Source: Microlunatus soli (GTDB taxonomy: Bacteria; Actinomycetota; Actinomycetes; Propionibacteriales; Propionibacteriaceae). Taken from it: DNA of 64,000 nucleotides. Positions 25,556-34,323 of this stretch are shown one piece after another. The stretch lies in assembly GCF_900105385.1 (NCBI RefSeq), contig NZ_LT629772.1:3348001-3412000 (forward strand). Direction: 5' to 3'. Positions within the stretch are counted from its first letter, which is position 1, and each line of letters starts with the position of its first letter. A program made the translations under genes and the position numbers. The notes beneath the pieces are model-generated. The model was not told the origin of the DNA and did not search any database. It saw nothing but the letters and a program-made list of their open reading frames with translations.

Positions 25556-26113
25556 ATGGAGATCCCCGGGCAGCAGACCAGTCCGTACGACGTGCATCCC
25601 GCGGGTGCGTACCGGCACCGGCCGAACGTTCCGGTCGTGCACGGGGACTACTCCGGTGCGACGGCATCGTTCGCGCCGGTACCGCGGGCGCCGGCCGCGG
25701 AACGGGTCGGGGATGCCGAACGGTCCGCAGTCTGCGACGCGCTCTCTACCCACTTCGCTGCCGGCCGATTGGGGGCCGAGGATCTGGAGTATCGGCTGAC
25801 GATGGCCGTCCAGGCGGTGACCCGCGATGATCTCTACCGGCTGACCGCCGATCTCCCGACCGCATCCCAGCCCGTGCCGTCGGGGCACCGACCGCCGCCG
25901 ACCCAGCGGGCCTGGCCGGCGCTGAGCGTGCTCGCTGTCCTCGCCCTGATCGGCTCGTTCGTCGTCGCCGGCGGGATGCTGATGGTGCTCGGCGCGGTCG
26001 AGCCGTTCCTGTTCGTCGCCGCCTGCTTCGGCGGCACCGCGGCCGCTCTCGGCGGCGCCAGCGGGACCTATCTGCTGATGCGGCACCTCCGGTTGCGGCG
26101 TGCCGACGAGTAG
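25556..26113 (+). CDS. DUF1707 domain membrane protein
   Basis: 185 residues. The DUF1707 domain (SHOCT-like) lies at about 50-105: RVGDAERSAVCDALSTHFAAGRL, then LEYRLTMAVQAVTRDDLYRLTADLP. Two transmembrane helices follow, and the chain ends in a basic tail. The N-terminal ~48 residues are Pro/Ala-rich. DUF1707 proteins are common actinobacterial cell-envelope proteins of unknown function. The ATG at 25556 was preferred because the longer frame to 25397 runs through the operon terminator hairpin. Confidence 0.75.
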   Translation: MEIPGQQTSPYDVHPAGAYRHRPNVPVVHGDYSGATASFAPVPRAPAAERVGDAERSAVCDALSTHFAAGRLGAEDLEYRLTMAVQAVTRDDLYRLTADLPTASQPVPSGHRPPPTQRAWPALSVLAVLALIGSFVVAGGMLMVLGAVEPFLFVAACFGGTAAALGGASGTYLLMRHLRLRRADE

Positions 26114-26140
26114 CAGCCGACGAACAGCGGCTCCCGTCGT

Positions 26141-26992
26141 TCAGTCCAGCTGATCACGCCAACTGTAGGTCGGGGTCCAACCGAACAGGGTCCGCATCTT
26201 CGTACAGTCGAAGGCGGATTGCGGGTCGGTGTAGTCGGTGGCGAACGCGTCGTACCCGTCGTAGTACTCCGCCATCAGCTCACGCAGGCCGCGTCGTGCC
26301 CGGGTGTCCGCGGCAGCGATCAGACACACCTCATGACCGGTGCTGTCGCCCTCGATCGCTGCCCGATAAGCGGTTCCGACGTCTCGGGCGTCGATGTAGC
26401 TCCAGAAGTTCGCCATGTTGCGACGGGGATCGGCCCATTCGTCGCGGAAGCTTTCGTAGGAGTCGGGCGGGATGACGTTGTTGATCCGGAGCCCGACCCA
26501 CGCAGACTCCGGATGCGCCAACACCAGCGACTCGGCGATCACCTCGCTGATGTACTTGCTCAACGCATAGGCATTCGGTGACGGCCGTCGCTCGGACTCG
26601 TCGAACGGGATCTGCTCCGGAACGACGCCCTCGGTGAGCAGTCCGGTTGCCATCTCGCTCGACGCGTACACCACTCGGCGTACGCCGAGGTCGCCGGCGG
26701 CCTGCAGCACGTTGTGAGCGCTGATCACGTTGTTGTCGAAGACATCGATCCGCGCCTGGCCGCTGGGAGCAGGGTTGGCTGCGAGGTGGGCGACAGCATC
26801 CGGCCGGAACTGCGCCAACGCGTCGTAGACCCGGCCGGCATCGGTCAACTCGACACGGCAGAACTCTCCCGGGAGGTCGAGATCCGGACGCCGCCCGAGA
26901 TCGAAGTTGATCACCTCGTGCCCCGCGGCGGCGAGTTCGCGGACCACCCATTGCCCCGCCTTGCCGTTGCCTCCTGTGACGACAACCCGCAT
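26141..26992 (-). CDS. NAD-dependent epimerase/dehydratase family (extended SDR) protein
   Basis: 283-residue Rossmann oxidoreductase. The nucleotide loop is VVVTGGNGKAGQWV, followed by a DVAHLAA-type segment (AVAHLAANPAPSG). The catalytic residues are SSE (YASSEMA) and YALSK (Tyr/Lys). Such enzymes act on nucleotide sugars or related carbonyl compounds; the substrate is unknown. The ATG at 26992 is preceded by GGAGG at nine bases. It is monocistronic and divergent from the cold-shock gene. Confidence 0.85.
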   Translation of the reverse strand: MRVVVTGGNGKAGQWVVRELAAAGHEVINFDLGRRPDLDLPGEFCRVELTDAGRVYDALAQFRPDAVAHLAANPAPSGQARIDVFDNNVISAHNVLQAAGDLGVRRVVYASSEMATGLLTEGVVPEQIPFDESERRPSPNAYALSKYISEVIAESLVLAHPESAWVGLRINNVIPPDSYESFRDEWADPRRNMANFWSYIDARDVGTAYRAAIEGDSTGHEVCLIAAADTRARRGLRELMAEYYDGYDAFATDYTDPQSAFDCTKMRTLFGWTPTYSWRDQLD

Positions 26993-27214
26993 AGCTGTAT
27001 GCCTCCGTCGATCAGTACGTTTCCGGCCTGGACAGGGGTATCCGGGCCGACTTCGACGATACTGTCAACTGCCGGGCGACACTTTCCCAGCCCTCGGTCC
27101 AACCGGGTCCAATGATCGGGAAAGCTTGATCAACTTCACCATGCATCGGGCTTGGAGCGAATCCACAATCCGCGCGAGGAATGCTGACCGGGCGTCGGAC
27201 TACGATGCGCGATC

Positions 27215-27442
27215 ATGAAGTCCGTGGTCGGTACCGTTCTCAACTGGAACGACGAAGAAGGCTGGGGTGTGCTGCGCTCCGCCGACGTCACCTCCGACGT
27301 CTTCGCCCACTTCTCCGAGCTTGCCCTGGACGGGTACCGAACCGTTCAGCCCGGACAAGCCGTACGGTTCGGATGCGAACACGTCCCAGGCGGCCAGGAC
27401 GGCTACGACTACCGAGCGGTGGACGTTCGCGTGATCGATTAG
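27215..27442 (+). CDS. Cold-shock-domain protein (divergent)
   Basis: 75-residue single-domain OB-fold protein of the CspA family. It opens GTVLNWNDEEGWGVL and contains the RNP2-like DVFAHFSEL. RNP1 reads EGWGVL rather than KGFGFI, and the chain is acidic, as in a divergent actinobacterial subgroup. It should bind single-stranded nucleic acid, though binding may be weakened by the changed RNP1. TACGAT at 27201-27206 lies eight bases before the ATG with no ribosome site, so the mRNA may be leaderless. Confidence 0.8.
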   Translation: MKSVVGTVLNWNDEEGWGVLRSADVTSDVFAHFSELALDGYRTVQPGQAVRFGCEHVPGGQDGYDYRAVDVRVID

Positions 27443-27472
27443 CTCCCGGCTCCGGGCAGGCTTTGCCTCCGA

Positions 27473-27904
27473 TCAGAGACCGCGCGGTTCCTCTTGGACG
27501 AGCAAGCAGAACGGGTGTCCCGCCGGATCGGCGAGCACGTAGAGCGGTTCACCCTGATCCTGCGAACGGTCGTAGAGCAGTTGAGCACCCAACGATTCGG
27601 CCCGTGCTCGGTGTCGCTCCAGCGCCTCGGTGCTACGGACCCTGAAGTCCATGTGCATCTGCATCGGCACCCCGCTCCGCCGGCCAGGTGGGCGGCGTGG
27701 TGTCCTTCTTCTCCTGGATGGTCAGCACTCTGTCGCCGTTGTCGTCGACCAGGACAGCCAGCCGGCGTCGTCCTGACTGCCATCGGTGGGCGGTTCGTCA
27801 CCCTCGCGGTAGTGCAGGCCGAGAAGCTCTCGATAGAACTCGCCCAGTCCACGGCAGTCCTTCGCGTCGATGGCGGTGTGCAGCAGCACGGGATACCCAG
27901 ACAT
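27473..27904 (-). pseudogene. VOC family protein, broken by two frameshifts
   Basis: Three reading-frame pieces join into one glyoxalase-fold protein of about 140 residues. The first (27904 to about 27755) gives MSGYPVLLHTAIDAKDCRGL and REGDEPPTDGSQDDAGWL. The second, in another frame, gives VLVDDNGDRVLTIQEKKD and TTPPTWPAE. The third, from about 27670, gives PMQMHMDFRV to DPAGHPFCLLVQ. The order and content match a known actinobacterial VOC family. Shifts fall near 27755-27765 and 27667-27685. It is either a recent pseudogene or a stretch with sequencing errors; two independent shifts favour the former. Confidence 0.75.
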
Positions 27905-28034
27905 CCTCGGTCTCCTCGCCTCGCGGTGGGATCCAAACTAACGCCTGGGGCATGCCAGAACGGTTGGACCCTCGCCCGGGTTCAGCGTCGCGATCGTGGT
28001 CCGGTGCCGCCTGCTCGAGAAGGGACGCGAACGC

Positions 28035-28118
28035 GGCCGCCGGTGCGATCCTGCTCTGGTGGTGATCCCCGGCCGCCGGTGCGATCCTGCTGGTTCATCC
28101 TGCTCTGGTGGTGATCCC
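28035..28118. repeat. Interleaved short direct repeats
   Basis: A 21-base unit beginning GGCCGCCGGTGCG occurs at 28035-28055 and 28071-28091. A second unit beginning ATCCTGCTCTGG (22 bases) occurs at 28048-28069 and 28097-28118. They overlap each other and lie in the noncoding 27905-28200 gap between the broken VOC gene and the HNH gene. They look like the result of local slippage or duplication; no gene is visible here. Confidence 0.7.
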
Positions 28119-28200
28119 GGGCGCTGGTGGCGGAATCTTCGTGCTGCTTCGGATCTCGTCGCCGGGGACAGAAGAGCGATCACCGGAATCCGACCCGGGG

Positions 28201-29874
28201 TCAGGCGGTGGGTGGTGTGGGCGCGGCGGATTGCCAGATGTGTTGGGCGTAGTTGCCGCGACCGAGGTCGTAGCTGCCGGTCGCGTCGACCAGGAACACT
28301 CTGCCTTCCGGCGCCCGGAACAGGAACGTTCCGGGCTCGGGTCGTCGCCGTTTCCAGAGTCCGTGGGTGATCACGTTGTGTTCGCGGCGGCCGTCGGGTG
28401 CGAGGTTGTTCTCCCGGGTCTGCGCCGGGACACCTTCCACGTAGGGGATGTTGTGATCAAGATCAAGATGACGCCCGACGGACCCGGAGAACGGGAACAT
28501 ACTCCCGGGGTACTTCAGGAACATCCGTTCCCGCATCGCCTGCGGGATCTCATAGGAATCCACCGGCGTCATATCGACGTTGAGGTCGATCACGGGTTTG
28601 AGGGTGATGTTGCAGTCTCCGAGCCAGCCGGCGACCAAGCTGCTGATCATGGGGCCGATGTCTTCGACCCTAGTCACGCCGAGTCCGGTGTCGAGGGTTT
28701 CCTTGGCGATGTGGACGTAGAGGGTGGCATTCGGGCGGAACTTGGCCGGGTCGATCTTGCCGATGGCGCGGATCGTGAGCTCGGCCAGCCGCCGGTCTTG
28801 ATCAACGCGGGGGAACCGTGCCGTCGCACGGTCGTCGTCCAGCGGGTCGGGTGGCGGCTCGTCCTCGGAGTCGTGATCGTGCGGCTGCTGGCCTGGGTTG
28901 TCGGGCGTGGTCTCGGCGGGCTGGTCTGGGTCGGCATCCGTGCCGGAGGCTGCGGCTGGCGACGCGGACGCGTCGGGACTCACCGTCCAGGCGTCGGCAG
29001 CATTCGATGTCGGCTTGGGGAACAGGGAATCGTCGTCAGGATCAGGGTCGGGATCGAACAGGGTGGGTTCGGTGTCCTCGGCGATCAACCGGACCGCGTC
29101 GAGGGGGTTGCCCAACACGTCGATCGCTGCGGCCATGCGTTCGTTCTTGGTACCGGTGTGGCCTCGGCGGGCCAGGATGTCGGCGATCCGAGTCACCTGG
29201 GCATAGAAGCGGATCCCGGCTGGCGAATCGGTCAGGATGTAGATGCCTTTGATGCCATGCTCGTTGCTCTGATTGATGAAGACGCCCACATCGTGAGCCG
29301 CTTGTTCGGCGCGTTTCTTCACGTTGACGGCGTCGACCCGGATGATGGTGGCTTCGAGTTGGGCGAGCAGTTTGTTCCAGGACCAGCGCCCGACCATCGG
29401 TGCGATCGACCGATCAACCTCCAACGCCTGTTCCAGGGTCAGGTGCCGGGTTTGGCGGGCGATGGTTTGGCAGTCGAGGGCGTCGACTTCGTTGTTGCAG
29501 AGTCGGTGCCACAGGTAGGGGAGGCGGTGGCGCAGGTCGAGAGCGTCAGCGATGATCCGTTCGGCGGTGCCGGTGGATTTGTGCATGCTGGCGGCGAGGT
29601 CGGTGACGCAGAATCGGGTCAGCTCGGGTGTGCCGTCGCCGCCGGGTCGGATCGGGCGGTCGCCGCCGGGGATCGCCAACTGGTAGGCGGCGATGGTGTC
29701 GGCGGGGAAGCGGTCGGCGAAGGCTGCTGCGAGGCAGAGTTTGGCGTTGGTGGTGGCGCGGACGAGCCAGTCGATCGCTGTTACTTGGTGGAGGAGTTGG
29801 TCGGTGGCCAGGCAGGACGGATCGAGACCCGCCGCCCTCTGGACTGTGTGCATCAGCCCGCTGCCATCGATCAT
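28201..29874 (-). CDS. DUF222 / HNH endonuclease domain protein (13E12 repeat family)
   Basis: About 557 residues. The DUF222 helical region fills the first ~300 residues. A low-complexity acidic linker rich in D, P and A follows (about 295-355), and the HNH domain is at the C-terminus (LDLDHNIPY, NNLAP, REHNVITHGLW). The zinc Cys seen in many homologues are absent (FPFSGSVGR in their place), as in one known subgroup. Function is unknown; these proteins are abundant multicopy genes in actinobacteria, once described as 13E12 repeats. I chose the ATG at 29874 because TAGTGT lies seven bases upstream, which fits a leaderless mRNA; the frame extends to 29934. Confidence 0.85.
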   Translation of the reverse strand: MIDGSGLMHTVQRAAGLDPSCLATDQLLHQVTAIDWLVRATTNAKLCLAAAFADRFPADTIAAYQLAIPGGDRPIRPGGDGTPELTRFCVTDLAASMHKSTGTAERIIADALDLRHRLPYLWHRLCNNEVDALDCQTIARQTRHLTLEQALEVDRSIAPMVGRWSWNKLLAQLEATIIRVDAVNVKKRAEQAAHDVGVFINQSNEHGIKGIYILTDSPAGIRFYAQVTRIADILARRGHTGTKNERMAAAIDVLGNPLDAVRLIAEDTEPTLFDPDPDPDDDSLFPKPTSNAADAWTVSPDASASPAAASGTDADPDQPAETTPDNPGQQPHDHDSEDEPPPDPLDDDRATARFPRVDQDRRLAELTIRAIGKIDPAKFRPNATLYVHIAKETLDTGLGVTRVEDIGPMISSLVAGWLGDCNITLKPVIDLNVDMTPVDSYEIPQAMRERMFLKYPGSMFPFSGSVGRHLDLDHNIPYVEGVPAQTRENNLAPDGRREHNVITHGLWKRRRPEPGTFLFRAPEGRVFLVDATGSYDLGRGNYAQHIWQSAAPTPPTA

Positions 29875-30127
29875 GTGATCAACACTAGACGTGGCCACTG
29901 ACAGTCTTGACCGGTCAGGATTCCAAGCCAGCAACGGTTATCCACAGATTGAAGGAGATTCTGTAGGTCGCGTTGATGGCCCTTCGACAAGACCGGGGCC
30001 GTGCGATCTTCGACCACGAGTGCTCACTCGTCGGTCTATCGGGATGGGTACGCGCACGCACCATCCGGTCGTCCACATCAACCAGCACCGTTCGCTCAGT
30101 CACGGCAATGTGGCCAAGGCTTTGTCG

Positions 30128-31117
30128 TCAAGACTGCACGGCTTGACTGACGTAGTCGTCAATCGCTGCACGCCAAATCTGCGGCGAACGCCAGGCAGGA
30201 TCGGTATCGGGGCCGATGATCGACCACATCCGCAGCGCGTACCAGCCGAGAACGATGGTCTCGACCCGCCGCAGGTCGGCGATGTTGCTGATCGTGGGCA
30301 GTCCGAGCGCACCACGTTGCTCGTCGAGGAGTAGAATAAGTTCCCGCCAGCCAACTCGCGCCGGGTCGGAGTTCAGGACCTGACAGTAGGCGGCCTCGAA
30401 CACCCAGGGCATGAGGCAGGGTTCGAAGTCGATCAAGAGTGCGTCGCTGAGCTGCGGCGCCGGTGTGCGACTGAGGACATTCGCCATGTGGAGGTCGCCG
30501 TGGCAGATCTCCGGCGGACAGGCCTGACTGACAAGTTCCCAGTCCTGGTCGACGCTCCCGAGCAGCGCGGCCGCCGGACCGGGAACGCCGCGTGTGATCG
30601 CGGAGTCGATCCAGGAAGCGACGTCACCAGCTGTCGTGACAGAATGAGGACCGCTCGGGTGACGACGGGCGAAGCGGTGAAAACGAGCCGCGGCCGCCAT
30701 CAGCATGGTGAACTCCTGCCCATGCCAGCCCGCATGAAGTCCGCCGGGCAGCCGTTCGGACACCATCCAACCAAGATCGATGTCGCCGAGCCGGCCTCCG
30801 CTGGCGAACAGGATCGGCGCCAGGGCAGGATCTTCCCTGGAGATCGCCTCGGTCCACCACCGTTGCGAGGGCGACACTCCGATCTTCACGATGACGTCGG
30901 CGCCGGTTGCATTCCAGGTGCCGACGAAGTGGAGGCCGCTGGCGCCCCACTCGGCTTCGAGGACGGCAAGGTCGGTCAAGGCACCCAACGCAGGTTCAGC
31001 GCGAAGCTGCTGACGGATGCGCGCGATCGCCTCTGGATCAGCCCGGACACGACCGTCCTTGCCGATCAACGATGATCGACCCATCTCCGCGCCCGAGTCC
31101 GTGACAGACATCGTCAT
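30128..31117 (-). CDS. Aminoglycoside phosphotransferase (APH)-fold kinase
   Basis: About 329 residues. The kinase catalytic loop HGDLHMANVL (Asp and Asn) and metal motif LIDFEP mark the APH/choline kinase fold; the N-lobe has VIVKIG with the ATP-binding Lys. It phosphorylates an unknown small molecule (a drug, sugar or amine) or protein. The start is uncertain: in-frame ATGs lie at 31117, 31111 and 31084, none with a good ribosome site. The frame extends to 31198 but would overlap the hemerythrin gene there. Confidence 0.75.
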   Translation of the reverse strand: MTMSVTDSGAEMGRSSLIGKDGRVRADPEAIARIRQQLRAEPALGALTDLAVLEAEWGASGLHFVGTWNATGADVIVKIGVSPSQRWWTEAISREDPALAPILFASGGRLGDIDLGWMVSERLPGGLHAGWHGQEFTMLMAAAARFHRFARRHPSGPHSVTTAGDVASWIDSAITRGVPGPAAALLGSVDQDWELVSQACPPEICHGDLHMANVLSRTPAPQLSDALLIDFEPCLMPWVFEAAYCQVLNSDPARVGWRELILLLDEQRGALGLPTISNIADLRRVETIVLGWYALRMWSIIGPDTDPAWRSPQIWRAAIDDYVSQAVQS

Positions 31118-31163
31118 CGAAGGACGTGCCACGAGCAATCCGGACGGTCGGCGGAGCTCAGAG

Positions 31164-31634
31164 TCACAGCGGCCCCAGGACGTCGTGTGGATCGGCATCG
31201 AGGCCCAGGGTGTCGAGGATCGTCAGCAATTGCTGCTCCTCGTAACGGAAGTGATTCTCCATGATCGCCGCGACGCCATCGAGATGCCGGTCGATCTCTA
31301 CCGGGGATGCGTTTCGTCCGACGGCATCCTGCAGGGCGGCGACGAGATAGCCGATCATCGAATGATCTTGGCGCAGCTGCCGCAAGGTGCCTGCCAACTC
31401 CGGATGAGCAGCGGCGACAGCGGGGAAGAGTTCGCGGTCCTCACTCTGGTGGTGTCCGGTCAGCGCCGTACAGAAACCGTGGCAGAACATCAACAACTCA
31501 CGGGTGGCCGGGGCGGATGCCTCACCCGCTTCCAGCGCGTCGCGGGTGACCCGCAACGCCGTCCGCAGCCGTTGATGGACCGCGCGCAGTTCCTGGCTCC
31601 AGGCGATCAACCTGGTGTGCTCGCCCTCAGTCAC
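31164..31634 (-). CDS. Hemerythrin HHE domain protein
   Basis: 156-residue all-helical diiron protein. The metal ligands are visible in order: an early His in HTRLIAW, HGF, HHQSEDRELFP (HxxxE), QDHSM and HFRYEEQQLL (HxxxE). Such proteins bind O2, NO or iron and are linked to oxidative or nitrosative stress. It starts at an ATG at 31634 and lies upstream of the kinase gene on the same strand, with a gap of about 45 bases to its likely start. Confidence 0.85.
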   Translation of the reverse strand: MTEGEHTRLIAWSQELRAVHQRLRTALRVTRDALEAGEASAPATRELLMFCHGFCTALTGHHQSEDRELFPAVAAAHPELAGTLRQLRQDHSMIGYLVAALQDAVGRNASPVEIDRHLDGVAAIMENHFRYEEQQLLTILDTLGLDADPHDVLGPL

Positions 31635-31758
31635 GTGAGGGCGAAGGGAGCGACGTGATCATCGTCGGCCTCCTTCGTGCTTCGGCGCCTCCATGCCTGA
31701 CACGGTCTGCCACCGACACGCGACGCTGCGCTCAGACTAGCGCAGTTGTCGCACCAGA

Positions 31759-32658
31759 TCAGGCCGACCGGTCCAGACGTTCGGTTGTTGCAGGGTCGAC
31801 AGCCTCGGCGTCCCGAACCCACACGGCGGGCTCGTCGCCCACCAGCCGGTCCAGCTCGGCAAGCCGGTCGGTCGTCTGCGGGTCGGCGGCGGTGAGCATG
31901 CCGATCCGGCTGCCGGACGTTTCGCCGAGCGGCAGCCGGGACAGCTCCAGACGCAGCTCCCCGACCAGCGGATTGTCGATCACCTTGATCATTTCCTGCA
32001 CGTCGGTGACGATCTGGCCCTGCCAGATCCGGCGGAACTCCGTCGACCGGTCGCGGAGCGAGGTGATCAACTCCTGCCAGGACGGGTCGCCGGGCTGATG
32101 CGCGATCCGGGACCTGATCCGACCGACCAGCGATTGGCCGAGGGTGTCCCGGTCGCCGAACCGGCTGCGCCAGCCGTCGTCGGTGAAGAACAACGACGCG
32201 TAGTTGCGGTCGGCTTCCGGGATCGCGTTCAGGTCCGAGACCAGGAAACGATAACTGCGGTTGTAGGCGTAGAAGTCGAAGCGGGCGTCGTGGATGCAGA
32301 CCGGATTCGGCAGCATCCGCTCCAGCAGTTCGAGATGGCCCGGCAGGATCTCTGCCCGAGCCAGCAGGTCCAAGCGGCGTGGATAGCCGGTCAGCGCCAG
32401 CAGGTACGCCGTCTCGTCGCAGTCCAGCTGCAGCGCCCGCCCGATCGCGCGGGTGACACTCTCCGACGGGTGGACATCGCGGCCCTGCTCGAGCCAGGTG
32501 TACCAGGTCACTCCGACTCCGGCGAGCTGCGCTACCTCTTCGCGGCGCAGCCCCGGCGCCCGCCGTCGGCCGGTGCTCACGATGCCGGCCGCCGCAGGGC
32601 TGAGCCGGTCCCGCCTGCTGCGCAGGAATGCGCCCAGCGCTTGCCGTGCCTCCACCAT
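31759..32658 (-). CDS. XRE regulator with MmyB-like ligand-binding domain
   Basis: 299 residues. The N-terminal Cro/C1 helix-turn-helix is of the actinobacterial type (LGAFLRSRRDRLSP, PGLRREEVAQLAGVGVTWYTWLEQGRD). The C-terminal MmyB-like PAS-related domain includes VCIHDARFDFYAYN and ends with a conserved LGELRLELSRLPL strand. These regulators typically control a divergent transporter or dehydrogenase gene, here an MFS exporter. GGGAGG ends one base before the ATG at 32658 and four before the GTG at 32655, so the GTG is also possible. Confidence 0.85.
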   Translation of the reverse strand: MVEARQALGAFLRSRRDRLSPAAAGIVSTGRRRAPGLRREEVAQLAGVGVTWYTWLEQGRDVHPSESVTRAIGRALQLDCDETAYLLALTGYPRRLDLLARAEILPGHLELLERMLPNPVCIHDARFDFYAYNRSYRFLVSDLNAIPEADRNYASLFFTDDGWRSRFGDRDTLGQSLVGRIRSRIAHQPGDPSWQELITSLRDRSTEFRRIWQGQIVTDVQEMIKVIDNPLVGELRLELSRLPLGETSGSRIGMLTAADPQTTDRLAELDRLVGDEPAVWVRDAEAVDPATTERLDRSA

Positions 32659-32701
32659 GCCTCCCAGTCTGCCGGGACAGCTGCACCGCTCACAATGCCA
32701 G

Positions 32702-32722
32702 CCTGGTGGTCTCGATACCAGG
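32702..32722. promoter_or_regulatory. Palindrome between divergent XRE and MFS genes
   Basis: CCTGGT (32702-32707) and ACCAGG (32717-32722) form an inverted pair around nine bases, in the 110-base gap between the regulator and exporter genes. Position and symmetry suit the operator of the adjacent XRE regulator. This is inference from placement. Confidence 0.4.
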
Positions 32723-32769
32723 ATGAGGAGGCTCTGGTACGGGTACTCGCCCGCGCGTTGGCTGGGAAC

Positions 32770-34311
32770 GTGAGCACTACCGACCTCGATGCGTCCCGGC
32801 GTTCCCAAGCCGGCCGCCACGGCGAACCGTCCCAGCCACCACATTCAGATCAGCCAGACCTCACCGCCTCCGGCCTGGCCGGGTTGCTGCTCGGCGGTCT
32901 GCTGTCCACCTACACCTTCGGCAGCATCAATGATGCATTGCCGGTGATCGGTCGCGATCTCGGTGCCTCAGGAGCCGAACTGTCGTTGCTGCTGGGCGGC
33001 TTTGCCTGTGGTTTCGCCGCGGTGTTGATCATCGCTGGTCGGCTGGGCGATCGCTTCGGTCGGCGGACCGTCTTCCGGATCGGCATCGTCGCCTTCGCCG
33101 TTGCCTCTGCGGCCGCGGGGTTCAGCACCGGGATCGAGACCTTGATCGCGCTCCGGGTGGTGCAGGGGCTGGCCGCCGGTGCGTTCATGCCGCAGGTGCT
33201 GTCCACCATCCAGGCCACCACCACCGGCGCTGCACGGGTCCGGGCGGTGTCGGCCTACGCCGCGGTGCTCGGCTGCGGCACCGGCGTGGGGCAGGTGTTG
33301 GCCGGAGCGCTGATCGGCCTCGATCTCGGTGGGACCGGTTGGCGTCCGGTGTTGTGGTCCGGCGTGTTGTTGGCGGGCGTTGCGTTGCTGGCGACCGTAC
33401 GTGTCCCGCAGACCCGGTCGGCGACGCCGTCGTCCGCCGATCTGCCCGGCGCGATCATGATGGCGTTGTCCATCGCCGCTCTGGTGTACGCCCTCTCCAT
33501 CGGTCCGTCGGCAGCATGGCCACCCTGGTCGATGATCATGATCGGCGGTGCGGTGGTGTTGGCGGTGATCTTCTACCGACATGAACGACGGACCGAGCGG
33601 TCCGGACGGATCCCGCTCGCGCCGCCGTCCATCCTCCGACTGCCTGCACTACGACTCGGATTGATCATGGCCGGAGTCTTCTTCATCGGTTACGGCGGGC
33701 TGATGAACGTGTTCGCGTTGATGAGTCAGTCAGCGCCCGGCGAGGGTGGCCTGGGGCTGTCGGCGATGCTCTCCGGGGTGACGGTGATTCCGTTCGTGAT
33801 CGCCTACGTGATCGCCTCGATGCTGGTCGGTCGACTGATGACGGCACTGGGGTCCGTGATCATGATCGTCGGCGCGCTGGCGCAGATCGTCGGCCTGGTC
33901 GCGATGGCGATCACCGGCTACCTGCTGGCCGGTGCCGACGCCGACCGGCTGACGGTCGCGGTCGCGATCCAGATCCCGTTCATGATCACCGGGGCGGCGC
34001 AGGCGATCATGTTCGGTCCGATGATGCAGACCGTGATGGTCGAGGTCCCGGTGTCCGCGGCAGGGCTGAGTGGCGGATTGATCAGCACGGTCCAGCAGAC
34101 CGCCTTCGGGCTCGGGGTGGCGATCCTGGGTGGCGTCTACCGGTGGATCGCCGCGAGCTCCGGCGCGTTGATCGGCTTTGCGACCGGGGTGATCACCGAC
34201 GCCGTCGCGGCAGTGTGCTTCGTCGTGTTGGCCTTCCGGCTGCGTCGGTTGCGCAGCCCCCGAGATCAGGAAGGGCCGTCCACCACGGTTCGGATGGACG
34301 GCCCTACCTGA
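32770..34311 (+). CDS. MFS transporter (14-helix drug exporter type)
   Basis: 513 residues with about 14 hydrophobic segments. The MFS motif A loop is GRLGDRFGRRTVF, and motif C-like GCGTGVGQVLAGALIG follows, as in DHA2-family multidrug exporters. It probably exports a toxic compound sensed by the divergent XRE regulator. The GTG at 32770 opens a Ser/Asp-rich N-terminal tail before the first helix; a frame extends far upstream but is antisense to the regulator. The last codons form a terminator hairpin. Confidence 0.85.
   Translation: MSTTDLDASRRSQAGRHGEPSQPPHSDQPDLTASGLAGLLLGGLLSTYTFGSINDALPVIGRDLGASGAELSLLLGGFACGFAAVLIIAGRLGDRFGRRTVFRIGIVAFAVASAAAGFSTGIETLIALRVVQGLAAGAFMPQVLSTIQATTTGAARVRAVSAYAAVLGCGTGVGQVLAGALIGLDLGGTGWRPVLWSGVLLAGVALLATVRVPQTRSATPSSADLPGAIMMALSIAALVYALSIGPSAAWPPWSMIMIGGAVVLAVIFYRHERRTERSGRIPLAPPSILRLPALRLGLIMAGVFFIGYGGLMNVFALMSQSAPGEGGLGLSAMLSGVTVIPFVIAYVIASMLVGRLMTALGSVIMIVGALAQIVGLVAMAITGYLLAGADADRLTVAVAIQIPFMITGAAQAIMFGPMMQTVMVEVPVSAAGLSGGLISTVQQTAFGLGVAILGGVYRWIAASSGALIGFATGVITDAVAAVCFVVLAFRLRRLRSPRDQEGPSTTVRMDGPT
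34272..34305. terminator. Bidirectional hairpin between convergent MFS and DUF4282 genes
   Basis: AGGGCCGTCC (34272-34281) and GGACGGCCCT (34296-34305) form a perfect 10-bp stem inside the last codons of the MFS gene. The convergent DUF4282 gene ends 19 bases further on, so this stem can terminate both transcripts. Confidence 0.65.
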
Positions 34312-34323
34312 GAAATGTGGCTG

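Noticed and set aside
28108-29901. 597-codon plus-strand frame opposite the HNH gene
   Set aside because: The minus-strand frame has clear DUF222 and HNH motifs, while the plus frame has none.
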